The notes under the pieces are model-generated. The model did no database searches. It had not been told where the DNA came from and saw only the letters and a program-made list of their open reading frames with translations. From contig PCBK01000096.1 of assembly GCA_002731275.1 (NCBI GenBank), positions 1 through 47,977 on the forward strand: DNA of 47,977 bases. Reading direction: 5' to 3'. The position numbers and the translations under genes are program-made. Shown here one piece after another: positions 1 to 8,939 of the stretch; the first letter of the stretch is position 1, and every line of letters begins with the position of its first letter. The DNA is from Deltaproteobacteria bacterium. GTDB taxonomy: Bacteria > Myxococcota_C > UBA6777.

Positions 1-51
1 GAGTTGCTTCCATTGTTGGTTGGACAGGCCCTTACGTGGTATATTCATCAT
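1..51 (-). CDS. Partial transposase N-terminus, IS5/IS4-like
   Basis: Only the first 17 codons are inside the window, reading MMNIPRKGLSNQQWKQL. A short basic start followed by LSxxQWxxL is the usual opening of IS5-family DDE transposases. An AGGAGG-like ribosome site (ACGGAGG) sits just upstream of the double ATG. The 52-120 stretch has a G/C-rich inverted-looking segment (GTCCGGGCC ... GGGCCCGG) that may belong to the element end, but no terminal repeat can be defined with one end missing. The family call rests on 17 residues, so it is tentative; any protein with a similar N-terminus would fit. Confidence 0.45.
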   Translation of the reverse strand, partial: MMNIPRKGLSNQQWKQL

Positions 52-158
52 TAAACCTCCGTCCGGGCCGAGTAATTTAAGCGTTAGAGGGCCCGGGGGG
101 AGGGGGTTTTAGCACAATCGGTAGTTTGCAGACACGCCCTAAACAAGGAGTATATCTT

Positions 159-1520
159 ATGGATAAAGCCGCTCTTGAATCATACTATAAAGCCAATCAT
201 GACCGATTTCTCGAAGAATGGAAGACATTCTTGGCCTTCGAGAGTATCAGCACAGACTCTGCGTACAACGACAAATGCACAGAGTGTGCGCAATGGCTCG
301 TTACGCACCTCGAAGGCATGGGCTTACACGCCGAACTGTTAGAGACGAGCACGAAGCCTGTCGTCCACGCCTACAAAAAAGGCAAAGATGGCGCTTCTAC
401 AGTTGTTTACTACGGTCACTACGATGTTCAGCCTGTCGACCCACTTGATCTCTGGGATACACCTCCTTTTGAACCGACTCTACGAGGAAGCCGACTCTAC
501 GCTCGTGGCGCACAGGACAACAAGGGTCAGACCTTTTACTTCTTGAAAGCCCTCGAAACACTCCTCGCAAACGATGCCCTCGACAACACCATCAAGATCT
601 TCATCGAAGGTGAAGAAGAGACCGGTAGCTATGGCATCACCGAATCGATTCCCAAGTGGAAGGACAAGCTACAAGGGGATGTGTTGATGGTGTGTGACAC
701 TGGCGCGGTCGCAAAAGGTGTCCCGACTGTCACAATGGGACTTCGTGGGATCAACCACCTCGAAGTCTATATGGGTGGTATCAAACACGATCTTCACTCA
801 GGTAGCCACGGTGGCATGGTGAAGAACCCCGCGATGGAGATGGCGCGCTTGATGGCGACACTCCACGACGAGAGCGGGCGCATCGCAGTTGAAGGCTATT
901 ACGATGACGTGGCCAATGTCAGTGAACAGGATAAAGAGCTCGCCAACGCCGGCCCCTTCACTGAAGAAGGGTACAAAGAGCAGATCGGTGTGCTCCCTAC
1001 TGGTGGCGAAGATGGCTTCACAGCTGTTGAACGCAAAGGATTTCGTCCGACGATTGAGATCAATGGTATCCATTCAGGGTATGGTGGAGAAGGTAACAAG
1101 ACGATCATCCCCTCCGAAGCGATCGCGAAGGTCTCCTGTCGTCTCGTCGGCAACCAGGACCCACAAAAGAGTCTGGAGCAACTTGTCGCTCACCTCGAAA
1201 AGCACGCTCCCAAAGACCTCGACTTTGAGATCCGACACAAGACGATTGGTGGGCCTGCGCTGCTCGTAAGTTCGACATCTCCTGTGATCCAAAAGGCAGC
1301 AGCGGTCCTCGATCAGCTGTCCGATGAGAAGCCTGTCTATTCATGGGAAGGTGGTTCGATCCCTGTTGTCGCCGAGCTGGCAAAAGTCTCTGGTGCAGAG
1401 CCGTTGTTGATTGGGTTTGGACTCGAAGAAGATCGTATCCACGCGCCCAACGAATCTTTCGATGTCGATCAGTTTGCCCTCGGTTTCCTCTACGCTTCCC
1501 TCATGCTCCAAGCCCTCTAA
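159..1520 (+). CDS. M20 family metallopeptidase (dipeptidase/CNDP-like)
   Basis: Predicted cytosolic di-zinc amidohydrolase of 453 residues that hydrolyses dipeptides or acyl-amino acids. The M20 metal and catalytic residues are all present: H87 and D89 in YYGHYDVQP, bridging D120 in RGAQDNKGQ, E153/E154 in EGEEETGS, D180 in VCDTG, and H428 near the C-terminus in RIHAPNES. The dimerisation insert, with LHSGSHGG, lies around 210-330 as in carnosinase-type members. ATG at 159 is chosen because AAGGAG lies 8 bases upstream; an in-frame TTG at 126 has no such site. It is monocistronic and converges on the next gene. Substrate cannot be read from sequence. Family call is secure. Confidence 0.93.
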   Translation: MDKAALESYYKANHDRFLEEWKTFLAFESISTDSAYNDKCTECAQWLVTHLEGMGLHAELLETSTKPVVHAYKKGKDGASTVVYYGHYDVQPVDPLDLWDTPPFEPTLRGSRLYARGAQDNKGQTFYFLKALETLLANDALDNTIKIFIEGEEETGSYGITESIPKWKDKLQGDVLMVCDTGAVAKGVPTVTMGLRGINHLEVYMGGIKHDLHSGSHGGMVKNPAMEMARLMATLHDESGRIAVEGYYDDVANVSEQDKELANAGPFTEEGYKEQIGVLPTGGEDGFTAVERKGFRPTIEINGIHSGYGGEGNKTIIPSEAIAKVSCRLVGNQDPQKSLEQLVAHLEKHAPKDLDFEIRHKTIGGPALLVSSTSPVIQKAAAVLDQLSDEKPVYSWEGGSIPVVAELAKVSGAEPLLIGFGLEEDRIHAPNESFDVDQFALGFLYASLMLQAL

Positions 1521-1550
1521 GACACAAATCCCCTCTCCCCTCACACATGA

Positions 1551-3731
1551 CTACTGCAAAATCCCAGCCTCTGGACTCTCTAAAGCTGCGAGGACTTCTG
1601 GGCTCAGCTTCTGTTTGAGCTGTGTCACAGACAGTCGAGAACCGGAGTAGTGGTGATGATCTGCCTCGCGTACACCACCGACTGTGCTGAGGGGGATCTC
1701 GGGGAGGTTGTATGCCTTCAAGAACTCCGACCAAACAGCGCGGTCGCGGTAACCTGCGTCCGTGTTAAGTGATTGTGACGCCAGGACAAGGCTGTGCAGG
1801 ATGTTGTCGGTCTTGTTGTGCAGCGGCCAGTTTGACTCTGTCGATTTAAACTGGCTGTACTCAAAGGCCGACGCCATACGCAAGCTCTCTTCGGACATGT
1901 GGGCATAGTTGGCGTTCATCGACATGTTCACGATGTCCCCTTCACGCTCAAAGCGGAAGAGTCCACTCTCACCCTCAACAGGCTCGTGATATCCGCCTGG
2001 AGTGACTTCTGCGTCGCCATTTCGGTGATTGAGGAATTCGTTGTACACGGAGACTCTGTTGGTGCTCTGTGCGGCGAAGTGGATCTTTGTGCCGACCAAC
2101 ATATCTGCATCGCGTCCCGGTGGGATGGCTTCGAACTCGCGCGCCGTGTCGGTCTGGACATCAAAGGAGTTGAAGTTCACCATTCTGTCGAAGACGTCAG
2201 CCTGTCCATCGTGGTCTGCGTCGAGCACCTGACGTCGTGTTTTGACGTCCGAGGGGAAGATGAAGTTGTTATCAATACCTTCTTCACGTCGGTGCTCGTA
2301 GCTCCAGGGGTTTGCCTCTCTGGCGTTCTCTGCGATGTCTTCGTAGCCTCTTCTCTCGGCGATCCCTTGGAAGAATTCGTCCATGACAAAGTGAGATTCA
2401 GCGGTCCCACCCTGGCGGAAGTATTCGGAGTTGAAGGTCGTGATCATCTGGGCGTTAGGGAACTTGTCCTTCATCTGTTGTAGCTCACCCTTTCCGACAC
2501 ACAGGTTGGTCATGATGACCTTTCCGTCACCGTCTCCTTGGGAGATGCGTTCGAGGGATTTACGGACGTTGCGTCCCCAACTGGAGTGACCTGAGTAGAT
2601 CGCCATGTCAAAGTCTTCTTCGTCGACTTTGTTGAACATGTCTGTGCGGTTGTGGCGGAAGTGAAGCTCGATGTTTGTCTCCACACCGTTCTCCATGTAG
2701 GTCTTACGAAGGACGGGCATCTTGTCTGTACCACCGACCTTTTCGAAGCCTCTCCCCTCGAAGAACTTAATGTTGTCCTCGACAAAGCCCTCTCCCATCC
2801 CGTTGGAGAAGTCGACCTTGACGGTGTTATCACCATCGGAGAACCACTTTTCATAGGGAGGTTTGGTCGGCGCATTCGCTTCTACGAGGGCATCTGCTTT
2901 GTCACGGAGTGCAGAGGGCAGGTTGCCTGCGAGGCGGTCGAGGTTGAAGAGCATGGAGTCTTTGAGGAGCGGATTGGTCTCTTCTTGTGCGGCTTTTGTG
3001 TAGGCTTCGAAGGCTTTTGTCTTGAAGTCATTGCTGACCTGATTTTTACTCGTCATCAACTCAAGCAAGACTGTCGCCGAAGACGAACGCATCTGGAGCG
3101 TCTGTGTGTCATCGAGGCCTTCGGGGTTGGTCTGTCCTGGAGCGACGGAGTCGAGAGTGCTGATCACGTTGTCGAGCATCTTCTCTTTTAATGATGCTGG
3201 TGCTTGGATGTCGTCAAACATATTTCCTTTGACATCGTCGATCAGGCTCGCTGCGCGGAACAAACCATCACCCATCTCTTTGGGGGTTTGTGGATCGCGT
3301 CCTTCTGGGGTCGCGATGTTTCCGTTGGGGGTCAATTGTACGGGGCGACGACTGCCCGTGGGATCGAGATTGGGGCTGACTGCCTGAAGTTCACCTGCTG
3401 CGTCAGTTTTGAGGACTTCGAGGTTGCTTAATTCGCGTCCACTCAACGCATTGAAGACGCTGAGGTTGGCCGAACGTGGGTCTTCGAGCGCGCGTTTGAG
3501 GGCCTGAGCGTCTTGTGAGGAGAGATCGGAGGTGTCCACGCCCATGTGGCGGTGATACTTCCAGTAGTAACGCTCTTCGCTGACCATGACATCGACAGTT
3601 CCGTCGACTTTACTGTCGTCAAAGTTGGCCTCTGCCGTGTCTTTTCGCCAAGAACCTTCGACTTGCTTGGCATCTACTTCGACATTGCGTCCTGTTTGTT
3701 GGTCGCGAAAACGTATCTTAAAATCAGACAT
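1551..3731 (-). CDS. Large unknown protein with possible clan CD-like His/Cys dyad and an EF-hand-like loop
   Basis: A 726-residue protein with no signal peptide that I do not recognise as a named family. ATG at 3731 is chosen because GAGGAG sits 8 bases upstream. Residues 1-320 are hydrophilic and mostly helical. Residues 320-490 look like an alpha/beta domain with H382 in IYSGHSSWG and C411 in IMTNLCVGKGEL. That order and spacing (Gly-His-Ser then hydrophobic strand then Cys) is what caspase/gingipain-type (clan CD) proteases show, but the match is by eye. A loop of calcium-binding type, DADHDGQAD, lies at about 504-512. The gene stands alone, between convergent and divergent neighbours. 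It could be an exported or self-processing effector; function is not assigned. Confidence 0.75.
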   Translation of the reverse strand: MSDFKIRFRDQQTGRNVEVDAKQVEGSWRKDTAEANFDDSKVDGTVDVMVSEERYYWKYHRHMGVDTSDLSSQDAQALKRALEDPRSANLSVFNALSGRELSNLEVLKTDAAGELQAVSPNLDPTGSRRPVQLTPNGNIATPEGRDPQTPKEMGDGLFRAASLIDDVKGNMFDDIQAPASLKEKMLDNVISTLDSVAPGQTNPEGLDDTQTLQMRSSSATVLLELMTSKNQVSNDFKTKAFEAYTKAAQEETNPLLKDSMLFNLDRLAGNLPSALRDKADALVEANAPTKPPYEKWFSDGDNTVKVDFSNGMGEGFVEDNIKFFEGRGFEKVGGTDKMPVLRKTYMENGVETNIELHFRHNRTDMFNKVDEEDFDMAIYSGHSSWGRNVRKSLERISQGDGDGKVIMTNLCVGKGELQQMKDKFPNAQMITTFNSEYFRQGGTAESHFVMDEFFQGIAERRGYEDIAENAREANPWSYEHRREEGIDNNFIFPSDVKTRRQVLDADHDGQADVFDRMVNFNSFDVQTDTAREFEAIPPGRDADMLVGTKIHFAAQSTNRVSVYNEFLNHRNGDAEVTPGGYHEPVEGESGLFRFEREGDIVNMSMNANYAHMSEESLRMASAFEYSQFKSTESNWPLHNKTDNILHSLVLASQSLNTDAGYRDRAVWSEFLKAYNLPEIPLSTVGGVREADHHHYSGSRLSVTQLKQKLSPEVLAALESPEAGILQ

Positions 3732-3945
3732 CCGAACACTCCTCAAAATGACAGTCTCTAGAAGACGTGGTACAACACCACAACTCACAACAAAAAGATG
3801 GAGATGGAAGAGAATGACAGAACATGTCCCCTCCTGTCAATGAAGATCTCGTAGACTTTCGCAAAAGGGACACGTTGAATCGAGACGCAGACGGAGAGAA
3901 AGGTGTGGCTTGTGATGGAGAGATGAGGCCCCTCTTCTTTGTGAA

Positions 3946-4527
3946 ATGCTTACAAAAGCCGGGAGATACATCGAGATGATAGATGCGCTCAAGAAGAAAG
4001 AGATCTCAGTTGAGGAAGCGATTGAATCAGGTGATCTGCCTGAGAAGGTTCTTCACATGTTTGCTTGTGATTGTATCGAGCGGGCGATTCAGAGGCGAGA
4101 GAGGCAGGGGGTCGTCATTCATGAGCGGACCAGAGAAGCCCTCCATATCAAAAGAAAATGGCTCGAAGGTCGTGTGGACAATCAGGTCTATCTCAGTGTC
4201 TGGGTCAATGCGTGGTCCATCGCTTCGGACAATTGGAGACCACATCGTGATCATCAAGATGCGGTCTTGCCTGAGAGACCAAAAGACGCTCTGTACGAAG
4301 GCATCGCGTGGGCGCTTACGAGACAAGGACAGAACGCCGCGAACGTTATCGGCTTCACAGATGAAGTCGATCGAGATTGGCAGAGAGCGCGATTTATCTG
4401 GTTGTTGGAGTGTTATCAGTGGGCTGGTGAGAGGATGACCTTTTTGATCCCTGAGGGGCGTATCCCTGAACCTGAAGACCTGAGGGTCGATGCATTCGAT
4501 GATGAGCGAACTGGTGAGGATGAATAG
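3946..4527 (+). CDS. Imm5-like putative immunity protein
   Basis: A 193-residue soluble protein. The segment at about 34-70 (LHMFACDCIERA ... RTREALHIKRKWLEGRV) resembles the ADCAERVL ... RPRxAIEAxRxW pattern of Imm5-like putative immunity proteins, and an all-helical fold with conserved Trp (W164-type near LECYQWAG) fits. The ATG at 3946 lacks a ribosome site; the in-frame ATG at 3976 (codon 11) has GGGAG about 10 bases upstream and may be the real start. No toxin gene is adjacent, so if it is an immunity protein it is an orphan. The family assignment is a weak resemblance; the coding call is firmer. Confidence 0.55.
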   Translation: MLTKAGRYIEMIDALKKKEISVEEAIESGDLPEKVLHMFACDCIERAIQRRERQGVVIHERTREALHIKRKWLEGRVDNQVYLSVWVNAWSIASDNWRPHRDHQDAVLPERPKDALYEGIAWALTRQGQNAANVIGFTDEVDRDWQRARFIWLLECYQWAGERMTFLIPEGRIPEPEDLRVDAFDDERTGEDE

Positions 4528-4534
4528 AGGGAGA

Positions 4535-4804
4535 TCAGGGATCTCGTTGGCGTAATTCTTTGCTCATCGCCCAGCATACGGAGAAGAAGCGTTCGATGTA
4601 CTGCTTGAGCAGAGATGATGAGGTCTTTGAAGAGAGCAGACGCACCATCTCCGACTCGCGTTGCGAGTCGGTGAGTGGTGCGTCTGTCCCCTTCACCTCG
4701 GAGATCTCTTTGGCCAGCTCGATCCGCTGTTCCAAAAGGCGGAGGATCTGAAGATCGACATCATCGATGTCATCGCGGATCTCTTGCAGTGTGCGCTTTG
4801 TCAT
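4535..4804 (-). CDS. Chorismate mutase, AroQ class
   Basis: An 89-residue all-helical monofunctional chorismate mutase, converting chorismate to prephenate in Phe/Tyr synthesis. The AroQ signature is clear: LQEIRDDIDDVDLQILRLL, then LLEQRIELAKEISEVK, then DSQRESEMVRLL and a final helix ending KELRQRDP. Residues matching the active site are R9 (IRDDID), R27, K38, D46, R49, E50 and Q86. The length suits a stand-alone AroQ without a fused dehydratase. Its ATG overlaps the stop of the upstream S46 peptidase gene in an ATGA, so translation is probably coupled. No export signal. The pairing with a secreted peptidase is odd for an amino-acid biosynthetic enzyme. Confidence 0.88.
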   Translation of the reverse strand: MTKRTLQEIRDDIDDVDLQILRLLEQRIELAKEISEVKGTDAPLTDSQRESEMVRLLSSKTSSSLLKQYIERFFSVCWAMSKELRQRDP

Positions 4805-7059
4805 TTGGAGGGGGTAAAGCCGAGCTCTTTCAGAAGAGCATGTGCACCGTGTACGCGGTCTGCGAGGAACAACGCAAAGCGAATGTCCATACAGATGCTA
4901 CGTTGTGCGTCGAGATATTGCCAGTCACTCAAAATCGCTTCAGGTGTTCCATCAAACAACAACCCTACAAGCTCACCTTTTGCGTTCAACGTCGGTGAAC
5001 CGGAGTTCCCGCCTGTAGTATCGAGTGTGGTTGTGTAGTTGACAGGCACATCTTTGATCACCTCATCGATCCAGGGACCGAAGGCTTTGGAAGCGAAGAC
5101 TTTGCGCAAGGCTGCCGGTACATTGAAAGGCTTCTTGCCTGTGTTCTTCTTCATGAGCTGCGAGAGCGTGGTCTGGTAGAGGTGTGTCTTCTTGGTTTGT
5201 GTGTTGGTGTAGTCGACAACACGGCCAAAGTTGACCCGCAGTGTAAAGTTGGCGTCCCAGTAGTTCGGCTTGATCACCTCTTTGACGAGGCGTGGAATCC
5301 AGATGGCGCCGAGCACTTTGTAAAAAGGATCGAGTTGTTTCTTTTTAAATGCTTGGTACTCTCGGTCATATCGGAGTGCCAACTGGATCAGACCATCTCG
5401 CTCTTGTGTGAGCTGCTTGTAGGACAGTTTGAACAATCCGAGGCGGCGTTTGGCGACGCTCTTGCTGTTGTAAAGGTTGTAGGTCCAAGAGGAGCCGAAG
5501 ATCATATCGACAGCGACACGAAGGGGATCTTTGGAGGGTTTCGAGCCGTTTGATGCGCTGGCGTAGAGACTCGCGAAAGAGACACCGTCTTTTTTGGCGA
5601 GGGCTTTGTAGAGCGCGTGTTGTGTTTTGCCGTAGTTGAGCATCCAGGTCAGGAACGCGGGGCGTTGTTTTGCCGGCAGCTTCATGCCCATGTGCAGGAT
5701 GGTTGTCATCATGGCCTTTTCACCTTCGAGGGTGCTCAGGCGTTCGACAAAACGGGCGCTTCTGTACACGCGGTACATGTTCTTTTTGCGATAGCACTCC
5801 CCTTCACGGCGAAGATCGGGTGTGTTTTTGACCTGACTCCAACGGACGACGTTGTAGATGGTGCTGAAGCTTCGTTGCAATGAAGACTGGAACATCCCCA
5901 TAAAGACAGCCTTGTCAGAGATCTTTTCGAAGTCGATGTAGGACTGTTTGATGTCCGCGAGGAGTTTGAGATAGGCTTGTTGTTTTTGTTTCTTCAGCTT
6001 CGCTTTGAGCGCAACGAGGTCGGCCTTTTTGTTTTTCAAAACGGCAAACTTCTTCATTTGTTTGGCGAGGTCAGCGTAGTACTTGATGCCGTTCATCAGG
6101 CCGGCGCGGAGGTTTTGGTATTTTCTGGCGCCGGGTCCCTTTGTCGGGAGGCTTTTGTAGATCGCCATGTACATCGCGCCGCGTTTCTTCATATTCTTTT
6201 GGAAGCGTTGTGCTCTGTAGTACGTCGCGTGTCTGGACGTTCTCCCTGGAAAACCCATGACGATGGAGAGGTCACCTTTTCTGACGCCTGTTTTGGCGAC
6301 CTTCAGGTGGACTTTGGAGCTGTATGGGATGTTCTTTTTGCTAAAGGCTGCGCCTTTGCCATTAGGAGAGACGTAGGCACGCAGGAACGTGAAGTCCGCT
6401 GTGTGTCGGGGGTAGCGCCAGTTGTCGATGTCGCCACCATATTTCCCGAGGGGGCCAGGAGGTGCGTAGACGAGGCGGACATCGCGGATGCGCTGGTAGG
6501 CGGCGAGAGTGTATCCAGCGCCGCTGTTGAGCGCGCGGACGTCACAGACGCGACCTGGGGCCTTCTCGCAAGCCGCTTCAAGGCGACGTTTTTGTTCGAG
6601 CAGCAGAAGATACCGCTTTTGTGGTGTGAGGGGCTTGGTGTGTCCCTTGAGGACGGAGAGGACTTTGTCAGTGACGTCTTCCACTTTGACGAGCGCCTTG
6701 GCGTCGTATCCGGGGCAATGGATCTCATCGCCCATTTTGTTGGCGACGTATCCCTTCTTCATGATGCCCTTTTTGCTCGTCGCGTTGAGCATCGCGAGAC
6801 ATGAATACGCGACGTGGTGGTTGGTCACGATCAGACCTTTGGGAGAGACAAATGAACCTGTCCCACCACGGGCGAGTTGGACGATCGCAGGCGCGAGTTG
6901 TTGCAGCTGCTGATCTGTTAATTTGAAGCCTGTCTTTTTCAAAAGAGCGCGGGGCCACTTGCCTGGTTCATACATCAAGAACATGCCTTCCTCTGCCGAG
7001 GCCATCGGTGAGAGAAGCATGATGACTAACCAAAGCACCCACGGACGCGTATATTTCAT
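4801..7059 (-). CDS. S46 family dipeptidyl peptidase, DPP7-like
   Basis: Exported serine dipeptidyl aminopeptidase of 752 residues. ATG at 7059 has AAGGAG 7 bases upstream and opens a signal peptide (basic MKYTR, hydrophobic core, cleavage near ASA-EE at 22). S46 blocks are present: GGTGSFVSPKGLIVTNHHVA with the catalytic His at 81/82, the GGDIDNWRYPRHTADF block carrying the Asp at 210-222, and GGNSGSP with S686. At the position that separates DPP7 (Gly) from DPP11 (Arg), 18 residues after the Ser, this protein has Gly (GLLFDG), so hydrophobic rather than acidic P1 preference is inferred. A helical insert around 320-480 matches the family's second domain. The chorismate mutase gene follows with a 4-bp overlap. 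Likely periplasmic peptide catabolism. Confidence 0.92.
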   Translation of the reverse strand: MKYTRPWVLWLVIMLLSPMASAEEGMFLMYEPGKWPRALLKKTGFKLTDQQLQQLAPAIVQLARGGTGSFVSPKGLIVTNHHVAYSCLAMLNATSKKGIMKKGYVANKMGDEIHCPGYDAKALVKVEDVTDKVLSVLKGHTKPLTPQKRYLLLLEQKRRLEAACEKAPGRVCDVRALNSGAGYTLAAYQRIRDVRLVYAPPGPLGKYGGDIDNWRYPRHTADFTFLRAYVSPNGKGAAFSKKNIPYSSKVHLKVAKTGVRKGDLSIVMGFPGRTSRHATYYRAQRFQKNMKKRGAMYMAIYKSLPTKGPGARKYQNLRAGLMNGIKYYADLAKQMKKFAVLKNKKADLVALKAKLKKQKQQAYLKLLADIKQSYIDFEKISDKAVFMGMFQSSLQRSFSTIYNVVRWSQVKNTPDLRREGECYRKKNMYRVYRSARFVERLSTLEGEKAMMTTILHMGMKLPAKQRPAFLTWMLNYGKTQHALYKALAKKDGVSFASLYASASNGSKPSKDPLRVAVDMIFGSSWTYNLYNSKSVAKRRLGLFKLSYKQLTQERDGLIQLALRYDREYQAFKKKQLDPFYKVLGAIWIPRLVKEVIKPNYWDANFTLRVNFGRVVDYTNTQTKKTHLYQTTLSQLMKKNTGKKPFNVPAALRKVFASKAFGPWIDEVIKDVPVNYTTTLDTTGGNSGSPTLNAKGELVGLLFDGTPEAILSDWQYLDAQRSICMDIRFALFLADRVHGAHALLKELGFTPSK

Positions 7060-7127
7060 AAAACACTCCTTTGGCAAACCCTGTTTTTCGAGGGCGAAAC
7101 ACAAAACATATATTCAAAAACACGCTA

Positions 7128-7156
7128 TTGCGCTTGTACAAGGTCGAGAGTATACT
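7128..7156 (+). promoter_or_regulatory. Candidate sigma70-type promoter for the kinase gene
   Basis: TTGCGC, a 17-base spacer and TATACT, about 95 bases before the kinase GTG. The -10 is good, the -35 matches only in TTG. It lies in the 190-base gap shared with the divergently transcribed S46 peptidase gene. Confidence 0.3.
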
Positions 7157-7250
7157 CGACGCCACACAAAATACACGAAGTTTTGCATCCGAGACAGGAT
7201 CAACTGGCAGAAAACAAGATGGTGAAGAGGTTGTAGAGGAGAGCAAATAG

Positions 7251-8543
7251 GTGGCAAAGACAAAGAGCCCTGAAGAGATCCAACAAGAGAGAGAGTCGCT
7301 GCTCAAAGAGTTTAAGGGTGATGAACGATATCATTTTGTTCGTACCCTTGGTGAAGGCGGTGTGGGTAAGGTTGATTGTTATTTCGATCGTCACCTCAAT
7401 CGCGTCACTGCGATGAAGACGCTGCGTAAGGCCGCGCGCAACAAGCTCCGATCATTACGCTCTGTCATTCGAGAAGCCCGATTGATCAGCTATCTCGACC
7501 ACCCCGGTATCGTCTCCGTCTATGACGCATTTGTCAACGATAACGACGACTTTACCTACACCATGAAGCTGATCCAGGGCGAAGTCCTCGAAGATCTACT
7601 TTACAGAGACCTCGACGATGACCTTTCTCTTACCGAATATATCGAGATCTTCATCAAACTCTGTGAGACCATGGCGTATGTCCATGACAAAGGGGTGCTT
7701 CATCTCGATCTCAAACCCTCCAACATCATGCTCGGTCACTACGGGGAGTTGTTGATTGTTGACTGGGGAAATGCCCGCCTGTTCGACAAAACACCCTATC
7801 ACACCTATCTTTCGACATACAAAAACGCACAAAAACTCGAAGACCTCGAAGAGAAAGAGCAATTTATTTCGGGGACACCCAAGTATATGTCTCCCGAACA
7901 GACTACATCGAGGCGTGATCAGCTACGTCCTACGTCTGATATCTTCTCTGTTGGGGTGTTCTTTTACGAGTTGCTCAGCAAAAAGCACCCCTTCCCTGCT
8001 GAAGACCTCGAAGGACTGCTCGATCAGCTCCACAACTTCGACCCCCCTTCCCTTCACACGACGCGCCCGACGATCCCTAAGAGCCTCTCCAACATCTGCG
8101 CGAAGATGCTCGAAAAGAGTCCTGCTGACCGCTATCAGAGCTTTCATGAGGTGATCAAAGATATCCGAAAGTATTTGAACTCAGGGCAAAACTTTGAGAC
8201 CAAGCGCTATCAACGAGGGGAAGTCATCTTTAAGGAAGGTGATCCAGGAGGCTATGCGTTGATGGTGCTCTCCGGATACGTCGAAATTACAGCGGAGTCC
8301 GACGGGGAACGGAAGTTTCTCGCCAACCTCGGCGAAGGTGAAGTGATCGGTGAGCTGTCTGTCTTCACCAACCAGCCCCGCACAGCGACCGCCAAAGCCC
8401 TCACACCCATCACAGTCAAGATCCTCACACAAGAGACCATCGAACAAGAACTCGATAAACTCAGCCCCTGGATTGGTCGTATGATCACCACACTCTCCAA
8501 TCGTTTCAACAAACTCAACAGACGTCTGATCGAGATGGACTAA
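7251..8543 (+). CDS. Hanks-type Ser/Thr protein kinase with C-terminal cyclic nucleotide-binding domain
   Basis: A cytosolic 430-residue kinase. Residues 28-310 form the kinase: glycine loop LGEGGVGKV (33-41), K56, E75, catalytic loop HLDLKPSN (151-158) with D153, DWG in place of DFG at 171-173, and SPE in place of APE at 214-216. Residues 315-425 are a cNMP-binding/Crp-type barrel with a phosphate-binding cassette GELSVFTNQPRTA (E368, R377), so the kinase may respond to cAMP or cGMP. No transmembrane segment follows, unlike PknB-type kinases. GTG at 7251 is preceded by GAGGAG at 7236-7241. There is an HLD rather than HRD motif, which still leaves the catalytic Asp; activity is expected. The order kinase then sensor is less common than sensor first. 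Confidence 0.9.
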   Translation: MAKTKSPEEIQQERESLLKEFKGDERYHFVRTLGEGGVGKVDCYFDRHLNRVTAMKTLRKAARNKLRSLRSVIREARLISYLDHPGIVSVYDAFVNDNDDFTYTMKLIQGEVLEDLLYRDLDDDLSLTEYIEIFIKLCETMAYVHDKGVLHLDLKPSNIMLGHYGELLIVDWGNARLFDKTPYHTYLSTYKNAQKLEDLEEKEQFISGTPKYMSPEQTTSRRDQLRPTSDIFSVGVFFYELLSKKHPFPAEDLEGLLDQLHNFDPPSLHTTRPTIPKSLSNICAKMLEKSPADRYQSFHEVIKDIRKYLNSGQNFETKRYQRGEVIFKEGDPGGYALMVLSGYVEITAESDGERKFLANLGEGEVIGELSVFTNQPRTATAKALTPITVKILTQETIEQELDKLSPWIGRMITTLSNRFNKLNRRLIEMD

Positions 8544-8591
8544 GAACAGCACACACCCCATCCCCCCATATCTTTTACATCTTCTGTGGCT

Positions 8592-8939
8592 CTAGTCGTT
8601 GATGAATCGGTCGAGGTAATGATCGGGGAGCAGTGGCGAGAGCAACTCCAACTCCATAGATGATGCTTCACATTCAAGCTCAAACGTCGACTCGATCAAC
8701 ACGCAGTATTTCACAATGTCTTCTTCCACCTTGGAAGAGACGACCTCCCCATAAACCGTCAACGTTTCAAGGCGGCTGTTCTCCAACTCCACCCGCACCC
8801 AATCTCCCTCGAAAAAAGGACACGTCTGCAGACATCGATCTGTCAATGAGTAGGACTCTGGATCTTGTAACTGAGGCTCGTATGAACCTGTCCATGAAAA
8901 TAACTGCGCATATTGGATTTCATCGCTGTATTCGGTCAT
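8592..8939 (-). CDS. Conserved-looking small acidic protein of unknown function
   Basis: A 115-residue acidic protein with no export signal. ATG at 8939 has GAGGAG 7 bases upstream, which supports it as a real gene. The middle (about 44-85, FEGDWVRVEL ... LTVYGEVVSSKVEEDIVKYCVLIES) reads as a run of beta strands such as a small barrel; a PilZ-like or SH3-like fold is possible, but the RxxxR and NxSxxG marks of PilZ are absent. Its 3' end faces the kinase gene. No function assigned. Confidence 0.55.
   Translation of the reverse strand: MTEYSDEIQYAQLFSWTGSYEPQLQDPESYSLTDRCLQTCPFFEGDWVRVELENSRLETLTVYGEVVSSKVEEDIVKYCVLIESTFELECEASSMELELLSPLLPDHYLDRFIND

Noticed and set aside
4531-4545. GAGATC-AGG-GATCTC hairpin between convergent genes as a terminator
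   Set aside because: Only a six-pair stem overlapping a stop codon with no T-run on either strand.
5977-6804. 275-codon open frame on the plus strand
   Set aside because: Antisense shadow of the S46 peptidase gene.
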